Source: Campylobacteraceae bacterium
GTDB lineage: Bacteria; Campylobacterota; Campylobacteria; Campylobacterales; Sulfurovaceae
DNA length: 18,047 nucleotides
Assembly (NCBI GenBank): GCA_026995985.1
Contig: JALWNF010000109.1
Span: forward strand, 1-18,047
Reading direction: 5' to 3'
Both the position numbers and the translations under genes were made by a program. The notes under the pieces are model-generated. The model saw only the letters and a program-made list of their open reading frames with translations. It ran no database searches and was not told the origin of the DNA. Below, piece after piece: positions 7,835-15,569 of this stretch; the first letter of the stretch is position 1, and every line of letters begins with the position of its first letter.

Positions 7835-9115
7835 CTATCTTTTTAATGCTTGATAAGCTATATCTGTACGACAATGTTTCCCTGCAAAATGCACCTGCCC
7901 TACTAACATATAGGCTCGTTTTTGAGCCTCTTCAAGAGTATCTCCTAACCCCACACAGACCAATACTCGCCCACCTGTAGCATAGAGTTTACCATCCTCT
8001 TTATCGCGTGTTACTCCAGCATAAGAGATGTGTGCATTTTGAGCAAAAATCTCATCGTGAACTATCTCATCTACAATAATCTCAGCAGGTGGTGAACTTT
8101 TATAAGGATAGTTTTTAGAAGCCATTACAACACCTACTGCAAACTTATCATAAAACTCGACTTTTAAGTTTTTAAGGTCGTTTGTTGCCCCTTTATAGAA
8201 CAAATCAAGAGCAGAAGATTTAAGCAAAGGCATCAACTCCTCACACTCAGGGTCTCCAAAACGTACATTGTACTCTAAAATCATTGGCTCACCATCTACT
8301 ACCATTACACCCATAAAGAGTACACCCTTAAAAGGCATACCCTCCTCTTTCATACCCTTTAGAGTAGGAATAATAACTCGCTTTTTTAGTTTTTCATAAA
8401 TCTCATCAGTAGCTAAAGGAGTTGGGGCATAAGCACCCATTCCACCTGTATTTGGCCCTTGGTCGTTGTTATATAGTCTTTTGTGGTCTTGTGCAGCAGG
8501 TAAGAGTACATAATCTTCACCATCACAAATAGCAAAAACAGAGAGTTCATAACCATCTAAATACTCTTCAATAACAATAGAGGTTCCAGCTTCACCAAAA
8601 GCATTCCCTGAGAGCATCTCTCCTGCTGTCTTTTTAGCTTCGTTATGATTTGGGGCAATAATTACCCCTTTTCCGCCACAAAGACCATCAGCCTTAACTA
8701 CTATAGGTGCTTCCAGCGTCTCAATAAACCTATACGCCTCCTCTAAAGAGTCTGTCTCTATGTATTTAGCTGTTGGTATGTTGTGTCGTGCTAAAAAGTT
8801 TTTCATAAAAATCTTAGAGCCTTCAAGCTGTGCAGCTTTAGCAGAGGGTCCAAAAATCTTTAACCCTCTCCCTTCAAACACATCTACAATTCCTGCTACT
8901 AAAGGAGCTTCTGGTCCTACAATAGTAAGCTCAACATCATTTGCTTCACAAAAATCAGCCAACTCATTAAAATCTGAAATATCTAAATTAACCCCTAACT
9001 CATCAGTTGCACCATTTCCTGGTGCAAAATACAACTCTTCTACATTCTTATCTTTTCTAAGTGCCATTCCAATTGAATACTCTCGTCCACCAGCACCAAT
9101 AACTAATACATTCAC
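7835..9115 (-). CDS. purD: Phosphoribosylamine-glycine ligase (GARS)
   Basis: This catalyses step 2 of de novo purine synthesis: ATP-dependent joining of glycine to 5-phosphoribosylamine. At 426 aa it has the usual length of single-function PurD. Visible motifs are the N-terminal VLVIGAGGRE (here followed by YS rather than the common HA), VGPEAPL, the ATP-grasp segments VKADGLCGGKGV and IEEYLDGYELS, the PurD signature DHKR...DQGPNTGGMGAY, and the metal-binding EYNVRFGDPE. The start codon is GTG, supported by GGAG 8 nt upstream and an extended -10 at 9151-9146. It is first in a leftward run purD-lptD-MCE-pnp; lptD starts 14 bp later. Confidence 0.97.
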   Translation of the reverse strand: MNVLVIGAGGREYSIGMALRKDKNVEELYFAPGNGATDELGVNLDISDFNELADFCEANDVELTIVGPEAPLVAGIVDVFEGRGLKIFGPSAKAAQLEGSKIFMKNFLARHNIPTAKYIETDSLEEAYRFIETLEAPIVVKADGLCGGKGVIIAPNHNEAKKTAGEMLSGNAFGEAGTSIVIEEYLDGYELSVFAICDGEDYVLLPAAQDHKRLYNNDQGPNTGGMGAYAPTPLATDEIYEKLKKRVIIPTLKGMKEEGMPFKGVLFMGVMVVDGEPMILEYNVRFGDPECEELMPLLKSSALDLFYKGATNDLKNLKVEFYDKFAVGVVMASKNYPYKSSPPAEIIVDEIVHDEIFAQNAHISYAGVTRDKEDGKLYATGGRVLVCVGLGDTLEEAQKRAYMLVGQVHFAGKHCRTDIAYQALKR

Positions 9116-9145
9116 TTACAATTCTCCAATTTTATTATAAATAGA

Positions 9146-9151
9146 ATTATA
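9146..9151 (-). promoter_or_regulatory. -10 box of the purD promoter
   Basis: TATAAT preceded by TG (extended -10, GTGTATAAT) lies about 30 nt before the GTG start, which predicts a 5' UTR of about 24 nt. No recognisable -35 box, as is usual for campylobacterial sigma-70 promoters. Confidence 0.6.
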
Positions 9152-9213
9152 CACTATTGATTCTATAGATAAGGTTGTTTTAATTTTATATGTATAAAAT
9201 TAGTTTATTATAT

Positions 9214-9219
9214 TATAAT
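9214..9219 (+). promoter_or_regulatory. -10 box of the PII-like gene promoter
   Basis: TATAAT in a very AT-rich stretch, with a predicted start near 9226. AAGGA at 9232-9236 then precedes the ATG at 9243 by 6 nt. It is divergent from the purD promoter. Confidence 0.5.
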
Positions 9220-9242
9220 ATGTTAAAAAATAAGGAAAATTT

Positions 9243-9596
9243 ATGATTAAGCTAGAACTTTTAGTCAATGAGAATAAAGTAGATGAGATTAAAAGACTAT
9301 TAAGAGAGATTGGAATCAAAAAAATAAATATCTCTTCTACAAAAGAGTATGATGAGGATAATATTCATATTGAAGGATATCGTGGGGCAACATATACAGT
9401 AGATTTTACTCCCAAAATAAAAATAGAGATTCTATTAGACTCTATGGATACCATTGACAGAACACTATACATATTATCTATAGCTGATATTGATGCTGAT
9501 GTTTTAGTATATGAAGTAATGAAAAGTTATCATCTCTCTAAACGCGTAGCACAAGATTATTCATTTTCTTTTGGAGACAAATATAGAAATGTTTAG
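9243..9596 (+). CDS. PII-like (GlnB-family) signalling protein, divergent, no canonical B-loop
   Basis: 117 aa with the PII fold pattern. Beta-1 is MIKLELLV, and helix 1 is followed by REIGIKKINI. The T-loop carries YRGATY at 46-51, so the classical modified tyrosine falls at exactly Tyr51, and it is followed by VDFTPKIKIEILL, matching the conserved VDFLPKVKIEIVV. The second half diverges. The B-loop that binds ATP in GlnB/GlnK (TGxxGDGK, about 82-90) is absent, replaced by SIADIDADVLVYE, and the C-terminal tail is unrelated. No amtB, glnA or nif gene is adjacent. This suggests a PII paralogue with altered or lost nucleotide sensing; its partner is unknown. Family membership is fairly sure, role not. 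Confidence 0.75.
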   Translation: MIKLELLVNENKVDEIKRLLREIGIKKINISSTKEYDEDNIHIEGYRGATYTVDFTPKIKIEILLDSMDTIDRTLYILSIADIDADVLVYEVMKSYHLSKRVAQDYSFSFGDKYRNV

Positions 9597-9599
9597 AGT

Positions 9600-9811
9600 A
9601 GATAACGTATTGTTTACGTTATCGACCCGAACAGCCGTTCTGTATAGGTCGGCCCTAAAAAGCCAACGGTGTAGGAGAGAGTGACCTTTAGGGGACAGCT
9701 TCTCGTAAGCTAGGCTTACTCAAACGAAGTCATCCACACACCAGCCAACTACATGTCCCACAAATAGATAATGTTGGACCACAATTTACAGTAGTCGAAC
9801 CATTCAGGTTA
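9600..9811 (-). ncRNA. Candidate structured non-coding RNA (6S RNA is one possibility)
   Basis: This is a gene-free segment of clearly higher GC content than its surroundings, with a strong leftward promoter at its right end (9845-9817; predicted start near 9810). On the minus strand, from 5' to 3', I see CGACTAC pairing with GTAGTTG and enclosing GTCC/GGAC; GTAAGC-CTA-GCTTAC with outer CTTC/GAAG; CCCTAAA/TTTAGGG (plus-strand 9653-9659 with 9687-9693); CGACC...GGTCG around GAAC-GGCT-GTTC; and a perfect 9-bp hairpin GATAACGTA/TACGTTATC (9601-9623) near the 3' end. There is no coding frame. I looked for tmRNA, RNase P and SRP RNA signatures and found none. Length of about 200 nt, rod-like pairing and a location near purD are compatible with 6S RNA, but I cannot match a diagnostic sequence. 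Confidence 0.6.
9601..9623. terminator. Perfect hairpin between convergent PII-like gene and ncRNA
   Basis: GATAACGTA-TTGTT-TACGTTATC: 9-bp perfect arms with a 5-nt loop, starting 4 nt after the PII-like stop codon. Neither strand has a real U-tract after it. It may be the 3' end of the leftward RNA or a stabilising 3' hairpin of the rightward mRNA, not a textbook terminator. Confidence 0.5.
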
Positions 9812-9816
9812 AAAGG

Positions 9817-9845
9817 ATTATAGCAAAATTCAAACCAAAAGTCAC
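9817..9845 (-). promoter_or_regulatory. Strong sigma-70-type promoter for the ncRNA
   Basis: On the minus strand a -35-like GTGACT (9845-9840), a 17-bp spacer and a perfect -10 TATAAT (9822-9817), with TG at the extended -10 position (TGCTATAAT). No leftward gene starts just downstream of it, so it most likely serves the RNA at 9600-9811. Confidence 0.75.
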
Positions 9846-9893
9846 TATTTTTTTAAAAATTTTATATTAGAGATTTAGCAAAATCAATGCACC

Positions 9894-11561
9894 TCACCTC
9901 TTCACCCAAACCCTTTTACCATCAAAGACCACACCCATCTTTAAAATATTACTATATCCTCTCTTTTTAACCTCAACTTCATATTTTTTCTCTTCTATCT
10001 GTTTTAGAGCATTTTCAAGAGCTACCTCTTTACTTTTCTCTCTAAATTTATTAATCTTTTTTAGCTCCATAATAATTGCTAATCTATTTTTATCCTCTTT
10101 ATGGAGTAAAATAATATCAACTCTTCCTACTCCTGACTCTCTATTGGAAATTACCTCATAATCATTAAGGCTTATTAAGATTCCAAGTAAAAAAGCATGG
10201 TAAACTGCCTCTTCACTCTTTTTATTAACATCATAAAAAGAGAGTGTCTCTAAAACAAATTCACTAAATAACTCTTCAAAAAGCTCTACATCTCCACCAA
10301 TTAAAGCCTGTAAGAGAGTATGAAGTCTATCATCTCTAAAACTCTCATTTAGCCAACTAGAGATAATGTTTCTAAAGATGTAGTGAACCTCTTTATTGGG
10401 AATAGTTAAATCACAATGGTAGGTTTTGTCTATTAACTCCTTATTTACACACTTTAAATAGCCACTAAAAAAGAGCAAAGAGTAGATATTCTTGTCGTTT
10501 TTATCTATCTCACTAAAGACGATATTGCTATCTATTTGGGTTCTAATGCTTTCACCATTTAGCCATGCTTCTAAACTCCTTTTAAAGTTTAAAGAGGATA
10601 TTTTTATTAAATGTTTTAGTAGCTCATTAGATGATGTATTTGCCCAATATGGCAAGAGTCTATGTCTTTTGTCTGCAACAAAGTTTATAATAGACCAAGG
10701 ATTAAAGATAGTCTCTTCTCCTATCTTATAGCCATTATATGAATCACTTACATCATCATATTTATTACTCAATCCAAAATCAGCCAATATCTGTTTAGTC
10801 TCATTGACAGTAAACCCAAACCTATTACTATACTCATAATCAACTATAGAATAGGTTGCAATATTGTTAAGCCCACTAAAAATAGACTCTCTACTTACTC
10901 TTAAAATCCCTGTAATAACACCTCTATATAAATAGTCATTATCTTTAAATGCTCCACTAAGTAGGTTTCGTATAAACTCTATAAATTCATTGTAGTAGCC
11001 ATGCAAGTATGAGGCATGAATTGGTGTATCGTATTCATCTATGAGGATTACAACAGATTGGTTATACTTTTGAAATAGCAGTTTAGAGAGTAGAGATAGA
11101 CTCTCTTCAATACTCGATTGTGTAGCTTTTCCCTCTAATATATTAAGATATTCTAATTTATCCAAAAAGTCTAAACTCTCTACATCTATCTCTTTATAGT
11201 GTCTCATAAACTCTCTTCTAATAAGTGAATATAGTTTACTATAACTACTCTCAAAATCTCTCTGTTTTATATCTTTAAAACTCAAAAAGATTACAGGGTA
11301 TTGGTTTAGATGTTCTCTAAACTCTTCTGTTTGATAGATAGCCAAATCTTTAAAAAGCTCCTCACTACTCTCTCTATTTTCAAAAAAATAGCGAAGCATA
11401 GAGAGATTTAGAGTCTTACCAAAACGTCTAGGTCTTGGAAGAAGTGTTATTTGTGCATTTGAGTTTATGAGTTCTTGGATTATTAATGACTTATCTACAA
11501 AATAGTTATTCTCTTTTATTACTCTTCTAAAATCGCTTATGCCTATGGGTAGTCTTTTCAT
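9894..11561 (-). CDS. AAA-ATPase-like protein with C-terminal PD-(D/E)XK nuclease domain
   Basis: This belongs to the large family pairing an AAA-ATPase-like domain (PF09820 type) with a PDDEXK_9 domain (PF08011 type). Typical members, like this one, begin LPIGISDFRRVIKENNYFVDKS. Of 555 residues, the P-loop is RPRRFGKT (about 43-50), Walker B is VVILIDEYDTPI (about 170-181), and the nuclease-like core near the end has GRVD (Asp482), then IIMELKK (Glu499, Lys501). I chose ATG 11561. The frame stays open to 11678, but that extension overlaps nusB, is lysine-rich and lacks family similarity. The gene has its own TATAAT at 11586-11581 and a poor ribosome site. Such genes often occur in several copies and vary between strains; the role is unknown, and defence or mobile-element biology is only inferred. 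Confidence 0.9.
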   Translation of the reverse strand: MKRLPIGISDFRRVIKENNYFVDKSLIIQELINSNAQITLLPRPRRFGKTLNLSMLRYFFENRESSEELFKDLAIYQTEEFREHLNQYPVIFLSFKDIKQRDFESSYSKLYSLIRREFMRHYKEIDVESLDFLDKLEYLNILEGKATQSSIEESLSLLSKLLFQKYNQSVVILIDEYDTPIHASYLHGYYNEFIEFIRNLLSGAFKDNDYLYRGVITGILRVSRESIFSGLNNIATYSIVDYEYSNRFGFTVNETKQILADFGLSNKYDDVSDSYNGYKIGEETIFNPWSIINFVADKRHRLLPYWANTSSNELLKHLIKISSLNFKRSLEAWLNGESIRTQIDSNIVFSEIDKNDKNIYSLLFFSGYLKCVNKELIDKTYHCDLTIPNKEVHYIFRNIISSWLNESFRDDRLHTLLQALIGGDVELFEELFSEFVLETLSFYDVNKKSEEAVYHAFLLGILISLNDYEVISNRESGVGRVDIILLHKEDKNRLAIIMELKKINKFREKSKEVALENALKQIEEKKYEVEVKKRGYSNILKMGVVFDGKRVWVKR

Positions 11562-11580
11562 CTTTTTGCTTTTTTCATAT

Positions 11581-11586
11581 ATTATA
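11581..11586 (-). promoter_or_regulatory. -10 box of the AAA/PDDEXK gene
   Basis: TATAAT with an upstream TG (TGTTATAAT) lies in the 40-bp gap after the nusB stop. The predicted start is about 13 nt before the ATG at 11561. It suggests transcription independent of the nusB operon. Confidence 0.55.
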
Positions 11587-11601
11587 ACATAACTATCAAT
11601 A

Positions 11602-12054
11602 CTACTCTGGCTTCTCTTTTGGAACCTCTTGCTCTTTTGGTTTTTCGATATTTGCTGACTCTTTTTTGCCAATGGCATCTAGTACAGCATTTATAAAGCG
11701 TGGAGATTTATCATCAGCTAATGCTTTTGCTAACTCTATTGCCTCATTGATAATAATTCTTTTGTCTACACCCTCTATCATAATCTCATACCCTGCTAGA
11801 CGCAAAATTGACTTCTCTACCTTTCCAATAGAGTCATAGCTCCACCCTTTAAGATGTTTTTGAATCTCTGCATCAATAGTTGTTAGATGTTTAATAGTTC
11901 CAGCAAAGAGAGATTTAGAAAACTCTCTTTGTCTGTTACGTATTTTGTCTTCTTCTAAAATGGTATCTGAAAATAGACCTATATCTTCATTGCCTAAATC
12001 GTAAGCATATAGTAAACCTACTACTGCTCTTCTTGCTTGGTGTCTTGTTGCCAT
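11602..12054 (-). CDS. nusB: Transcription antitermination / rRNA biogenesis factor NusB
   Basis: All-helical RNA-binding protein that, with NusE (S10), loads on boxA of rRNA operons to prevent premature termination. The 150 aa begin ATRHQARRAVVGLLYAYDLG, the typical NusB opening with its arginine-rich RNA-binding N-terminus. The core includes WSYDSIGKVEKSILRLAGYE and the hallmark IIINEAIELAKALADDKSPRFINAVLDAI split over about residues 99-127. The last 20 residues form a low-complexity Lys/Glu/Pro tail (EKPKEQEVPKEKPE). It starts 5 bp after ribH with no strong Shine-Dalgarno, so translational coupling is likely. The ribH-nusB pairing is widespread in bacteria. Confidence 0.97.
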   Translation of the reverse strand: MATRHQARRAVVGLLYAYDLGNEDIGLFSDTILEEDKIRNRQREFSKSLFAGTIKHLTTIDAEIQKHLKGWSYDSIGKVEKSILRLAGYEIMIEGVDKRIIINEAIELAKALADDKSPRFINAVLDAIGKKESANIEKPKEQEVPKEKPE

Positions 12055-12059
12055 ATTAA

Positions 12060-12530
12060 TTATTTTTCCAATTCTGTATATAGATTCATCATCTCAATAA
12101 GCCCAGCCATTGCCTCACCACCTTTATTACCAGCTTTTGTACCTGCTCTCTCTATGGCTTGTTCTATGCTATCTACAGTTAAAACACCATAAGTAACAGG
12201 CTTTCCATGTTTCATAGTTACAGTTGCTATACCTTTTGTTGCCTCTGCTGATACATAGTCAAAGTGAGGAGTCGCTCCACGAATAACAGCACCCAAACAG
12301 CAAACGGCATCATACTTACCTGAAGCTAAAGCTCTATCTAGTGCAAAAGGTATCTCAAATGCCCCTGGAACTAAGATTAAATCCAAATCATTAACATCTC
12401 CACCATGTCTTGCGTAGGTATCTTTTGCACCCTCTACTAATCTATCTGTAATAAAGTGGTTAAATCTTGCATTAATAATGGCTACCTTTTTACTCTTGTC
12501 TACTTGAAAATCACCTTCAACTACTTTCAT
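12060..12530 (-). CDS. ribH: 6,7-dimethyl-8-ribityllumazine synthase
   Basis: This forms lumazine, the penultimate step of riboflavin synthesis, from 5-amino-6-ribitylamino-uracil and 3,4-dihydroxybutanone phosphate. The 156 aa match the family length. The substrate-site segments are visible: ARFNHFI (Phe/Asn at the ring-binding site, residues 21-27), [10 protein letters not shown] (54-63), [14 protein letters not shown] (80-93) with catalytic-site His89, and [16 protein letters not shown] with GNKGGEAA-like end. The ribosome site AAAGGT is 5 nt before ATG. It lies between kdsA (35-bp gap) and nusB, the order I recall from C. jejuni. Other rib genes are not in the window. Confidence 0.97.
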   Translation of the reverse strand: MKVVEGDFQVDKSKKVAIINARFNHFITDRLVEGAKDTYARHGGDVNDLDLILVPGAFEIPFALDRALASGKYDAVCCLGAVIRGATPHFDYVSAEATKGIATVTMKHGKPVTYGVLTVDSIEQAIERAGTKAGNKGGEAMAGLIEMMNLYTELEK

Positions 12531-12565
12531 CTACTACCTTTAAATTTTTGTGAAATTATAACCAA

Positions 12566-13366
12566 TTATTCTACAATGCTTCTAATAGAATCAATCTGCT
12601 CTATTAAACTATCTAGCTTACTTAACTCTATCATATTTGGTCCATCGCTTAGAGCAACAGATGGGTCAAAGTGTGTCTCAAAAAAGAACCCATCTACCCC
12701 AACAGCTGCTGCTCCTCTTGCAAGATATGGAACTAAAGCAGAATCTCCTCCTGAAGTAGCTCCACCAGAGGCAGGTTGTTGCACAGAGTGAGTTGCATCG
12801 AAAATCACAGGGGCAAACTCTCTCATCTGCTTTAGACCTCTCATATCTACAACCAAGTTACCATAACCAAATGTTGTTCCTCTCTCTGTTAGCCAAACAC
12901 CATATTTCTGGGCATTCTCATAACTAGCTTCACCCTCAAAACCTCTTGTTTTAAGCACTTTTTTAACAGAGTGTTCCATAGCTTGTGGAGCTAGAAACTG
13001 CCCTTTTTTTATATTTACTATAGCTCCTGTCTTAGCAGAGGCTACCAATAAATCTGTCTGACGACATAAAAAGGCAGGAATTTGCAAAACATCTACCACC
13101 TCTGCTACAATTTGAGGTTGAGTGTAGTCATGCACATCGGTTAAGAGTTTATAACCAAACTGCTCTTTAACCTCTTGAAGCATCTTTAAACCCTCATCAA
13201 GCCCAGGTCCTCTAAATGAGTCAAGGCTTGTTCTGTTGGCTTTGTCAAAACTAGCTTTAAAGTAGAAATCTTTGGTACAATCTTCATGATATTTGTTTAA
13301 GCTCTCTGCAATTCTCATAACATTGTCGCGACTCTCTAGCACACATGGTCCTGCTATTAGTATCAT
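12566..13366 (-). CDS. kdsA: 2-dehydro-3-deoxyphosphooctonate aldolase (KDO-8-phosphate synthase), metal-dependent type
   Basis: This condenses phosphoenolpyruvate with arabinose 5-phosphate to KDO-8-P, the precursor of the inner-core sugar of LPS. The 266-aa TIM barrel shows [45 protein letters not shown] and the [10 protein letters not shown] end motif. The N-terminal residue that separates the two classes is cysteine (Cys8 in GPC) where E. coli has asparagine. His193, Glu230 and Asp241 are spaced 37 and 11 residues apart, exactly as the remaining metal ligands of the Aquifex enzyme. So it should be the metal-requiring class. The start is preceded by AAAGGA. Its ATG overlaps the upstream EamA stop (ATGA), so the two are coupled. 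Confidence 0.97.
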   Translation of the reverse strand: MILIAGPCVLESRDNVMRIAESLNKYHEDCTKDFYFKASFDKANRTSLDSFRGPGLDEGLKMLQEVKEQFGYKLLTDVHDYTQPQIVAEVVDVLQIPAFLCRQTDLLVASAKTGAIVNIKKGQFLAPQAMEHSVKKVLKTRGFEGEASYENAQKYGVWLTERGTTFGYGNLVVDMRGLKQMREFAPVIFDATHSVQQPASGGATSGGDSALVPYLARGAAAVGVDGFFFETHFDPSVALSDGPNMIELSKLDSLIEQIDSIRSIVE

Positions 13367-14268
13367 TTTTTATCCTTTACTAGAGCGACTATTAGCCCTG
13401 AAATTATGACCAAAATTATACCTAAAACTTTCAAAGGTGTTGGTAGGGGGTCACCTAAAGCAACTCCAATAATTATGGCAAAGAGAATATGGGAGTAGGA
13501 GATAGTGCCAACAATTCCAGCTTTAGTATACTCATACGCTTTTGTCATAAGTACCTGAGAGAGTGTTGCTGAGAGTCCCATTATAATAATATAGAGCCAA
13601 AGAACTCCATTAGGCATAACAAACTCATCAAACATAAACTCTAAATATTTAGGAGGCTCAACATAAGGAGCAAGTGCCATTAAAAGTAGAGGGGCTAATG
13701 TACCAACTCCCATAAAACTCATAACAATTGCTCTTGTATCGTAGTAGACTCTAAGCTCTCTAATAGAGGTGTAAGCAAGTGCTGCTCCTACTCCAGAGAA
13801 TATACCTAGTAGACTATATTTACTAAAGCTAACTCCCTGTGGAGGTAGAGATATACAAGCTATTCCTACAAAACCTAAAAGAATTGCTACAATAGCCCAT
13901 CTATTTAATTTTTCATTTAAGAATAGATAGGCAAAAATAGCCACAAAAATAGGTGAAGTTTTATTGTAAGTAACTGCCTCACCAAGAGGAATAAAAGCAA
14001 TAATATAGAAGTAAGATAAAAGTGCTAAAAAGCCCATAGTGCCACGAAAAAGAAGTAAAAGAGGTCTACCTCCTCTCTGTTTTAAAGGGGATTTATAGAT
14101 AGCAAAACCAACTAAAGCTACACCAAAAACATTTCTAAAAAAGGTAACCTCAACAGGAGGAAGAACCTCACTAACTGTTTTGGCAAAGCCACCCATAATA
14201 GCAAAAGAGAGTGAGGCTAAAAGCATAAATAGCACTCCTCTATCTATGCCTAAAATATATTTTTTCAA
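13363..14268 (-). CDS. DMT-superfamily transporter, two EamA domains
   Basis: 301-residue inner-membrane protein with about ten predicted transmembrane helices in two homologous halves (EamA repeats at about 10-140 and 150-295). The first helix has [16 protein letters not shown], and each half has the conserved end-of-repeat pattern ([40 protein letters not shown]). The family includes exporters of amino acids, metabolites and sugars; the substrate here cannot be read from sequence. The start codon is TTG, supported by AAAGGA 5-6 nt upstream. The 4-bp ATGA overlap with kdsA places it first in the operon EamA-kdsA-ribH-nusB. C. jejuni has a membrane protein at the same place between kdsA and der, as I remember. 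A weak leftward -10 (TATGCT) lies near 14302-14297. Confidence 0.9.
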   Translation of the reverse strand: MKKYILGIDRGVLFMLLASLSFAIMGGFAKTVSEVLPPVEVTFFRNVFGVALVGFAIYKSPLKQRGGRPLLLLFRGTMGFLALLSYFYIIAFIPLGEAVTYNKTSPIFVAIFAYLFLNEKLNRWAIVAILLGFVGIACISLPPQGVSFSKYSLLGIFSGVGAALAYTSIRELRVYYDTRAIVMSFMGVGTLAPLLLMALAPYVEPPKYLEFMFDEFVMPNGVLWLYIIIMGLSATLSQVLMTKAYEYTKAGIVGTISYSHILFAIIIGVALGDPLPTPLKVLGIILVIISGLIVALVKDKK

Positions 14269-14286
14269 AAAAATCCTTTATTTTTT

Positions 14287-14315
14287 TTGAAAGTTTAGCA
14301 TATTTCGGTTAGAAT
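14287..14315 (+). promoter_or_regulatory. Promoter of the M23 peptidase gene
   Basis: TTGAAA (14287-14292), a 17-bp spacer and TAGAAT (14310-14315) give a near-consensus sigma-70 promoter. The predicted start is near 14322, about 26 nt before the ATG at 14348. Confidence 0.65.
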
Positions 14316-14347
14316 ACTTTAAATAAATTTAATGATAAAGAAGTAAT

Positions 14348-15544
14348 ATGAATTTAAAACTAATATCAATTTTCTTTCTCTTAATCTTAGTAATGACTAG
14401 TTCCATAGCAAAAGAGTATAAATGGAGCAAAAAGCTTACTTTTTTAGGTTTTTTAAAAAAATATCATATTCCTCAAAAGATATATTATAATATGGATAGG
14501 GAAGATAGAGAGCTTATCCAAGAGATTAAAGCTGGACAGAGCTATAGTATTAATTGGAAACATGGAAAGATATCTACTATTAACATTCCTGTCTCAGATG
14601 ACTTAATGTTACAGATTAAACGAAACAAAAAAGGCTATAGTGCAAAGTATGTACCTATTCCCTATAAACTTATAGAAAAGACTATCTCTATTAGAATTAA
14701 AAATGGACTAAAAAAAGATTTATATAAAGCAACTAAAACAAACTACTACTATAAAGAGATTCAAGAGGTCTATTCAAAAGCCCTACCTCTACATAAAATG
14801 AAAAAAGGTGATAGAGTTATTATATTTTACACTCAAAGATATAGACACAATAGACCATACACAAGCCCAAAAATAGAGGCATGCCTAATTGAGATTAATA
14901 AAAAACCATACTATGGTTTTTTAATGGAAGATAATAAATATTATGACTCTAGAGGAGTAAAGTACCAGCGTACTTACAAAACACGATTTATTGTTCCTGT
15001 GTCATACAAACGTATCTCTAGTCGCTTTACCCATAGTCGTTATCACCCTATTTTACATAAATATAGAGCTCACTTAGGGATAGACTATGCAGCAAGAAGA
15101 GGCAATAGAATTGTAGCTAGTTCTTCAGGAAAAATTGTCTTTAAAGGCTGGAAAGGTGGCTATGGTCGTGTAGTTGAGATAAAGCATAAAGAAGGGTTAA
15201 AAACTATCTATGCACATATGAGCCGTTTTGGAAAATATAATTTAGGAGATTATGTTAAACAAGGAGAAGTCATTGGTTATGTTGGAAGTTCAGGACGAAG
15301 TACAGGTCCTCACCTACACTTTGGACTCTATAAGAATGGACATGCCATTAACCCTGCTAGATATGTAGCAAAACGACAAGCTAAAAAGGTAAAATTAAAG
15401 GGTAGAAAATATAAACAACTTAGAAAACTAGTACTACACTTTAGACCTCAATTTAAAGAGGTTAAAGCAAGAAAAAGCAGTATTGTAAAGAAAGAGAGTA
15501 GTAAGTGTCTAAACTGTTTTAAGAGACTTCCTCCTAAAAGATAA
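14348..15544 (+). CDS. Secreted M23 (LytM) zinc peptidase, Csd3/Pgp3-like
   Basis: A 398-aa periplasmic peptidoglycan hydrolase. Residues 1-21 are a signal peptide (cut near SIA-KE). About 22-210 form N-terminal domains of the kind that, in H. pylori Csd3/HdpA, cover the active site. The M23 domain (about 220-340) has all zinc ligands and catalytic residues: HLGID (His242, Asp246), YAHMSR (His290) and GPHLHFG (His322, His324). Length and domain order match the Csd3/Pgp3 group, which trims peptide cross-links and pentapeptides to set helical cell shape; equating it with them is inference. The C-terminal 55 residues are strongly basic and contain a CLNC pair (387-390). The terminator at 15540-15569 ends the transcript. 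Confidence 0.9.
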   Translation: MNLKLISIFFLLILVMTSSIAKEYKWSKKLTFLGFLKKYHIPQKIYYNMDREDRELIQEIKAGQSYSINWKHGKISTINIPVSDDLMLQIKRNKKGYSAKYVPIPYKLIEKTISIRIKNGLKKDLYKATKTNYYYKEIQEVYSKALPLHKMKKGDRVIIFYTQRYRHNRPYTSPKIEACLIEINKKPYYGFLMEDNKYYDSRGVKYQRTYKTRFIVPVSYKRISSRFTHSRYHPILHKYRAHLGIDYAARRGNRIVASSSGKIVFKGWKGGYGRVVEIKHKEGLKTIYAHMSRFGKYNLGDYVKQGEVIGYVGSSGRSTGPHLHFGLYKNGHAINPARYVAKRQAKKVKLKGRKYKQLRKLVLHFRPQFKEVKARKSSIVKKESSKCLNCFKRLPPKR

Positions 15545-15569
15545 AAAGCGACTCTAGTCGCTTTTTATC
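15540..15569. terminator. Bidirectional terminator shared by convergent M23 and DUF3108 genes
   Basis: The perfect inverted repeat GATAAAAAGCGACT / AGTCGCTTTTTATC (14-bp arms, 2 bases between) has an A-run on one side and a U-run on the other, so it works in both directions. The stop codons of both flanking genes lie wholly or partly in its arms (TAA at 15542-15544; TAG at 15571-15569). Confidence 0.93.

Noticed and set aside
9600..9811. tmRNA, RNase P RNA or SRP RNA
   Set aside because: No tRNA-like ends with CCA, no GAGGAAAGTCC core, and no GGTCAGG...GGAAGG hairpin on either strand.
11562..11678. N-terminal extension of the AAA/PDDEXK gene by 39 residues
   Set aside because: It overlaps the 3' end of nusB, is low-complexity basic sequence, and the family-typical start MKRLPIGISDF begins at 11561 just after a promoter.
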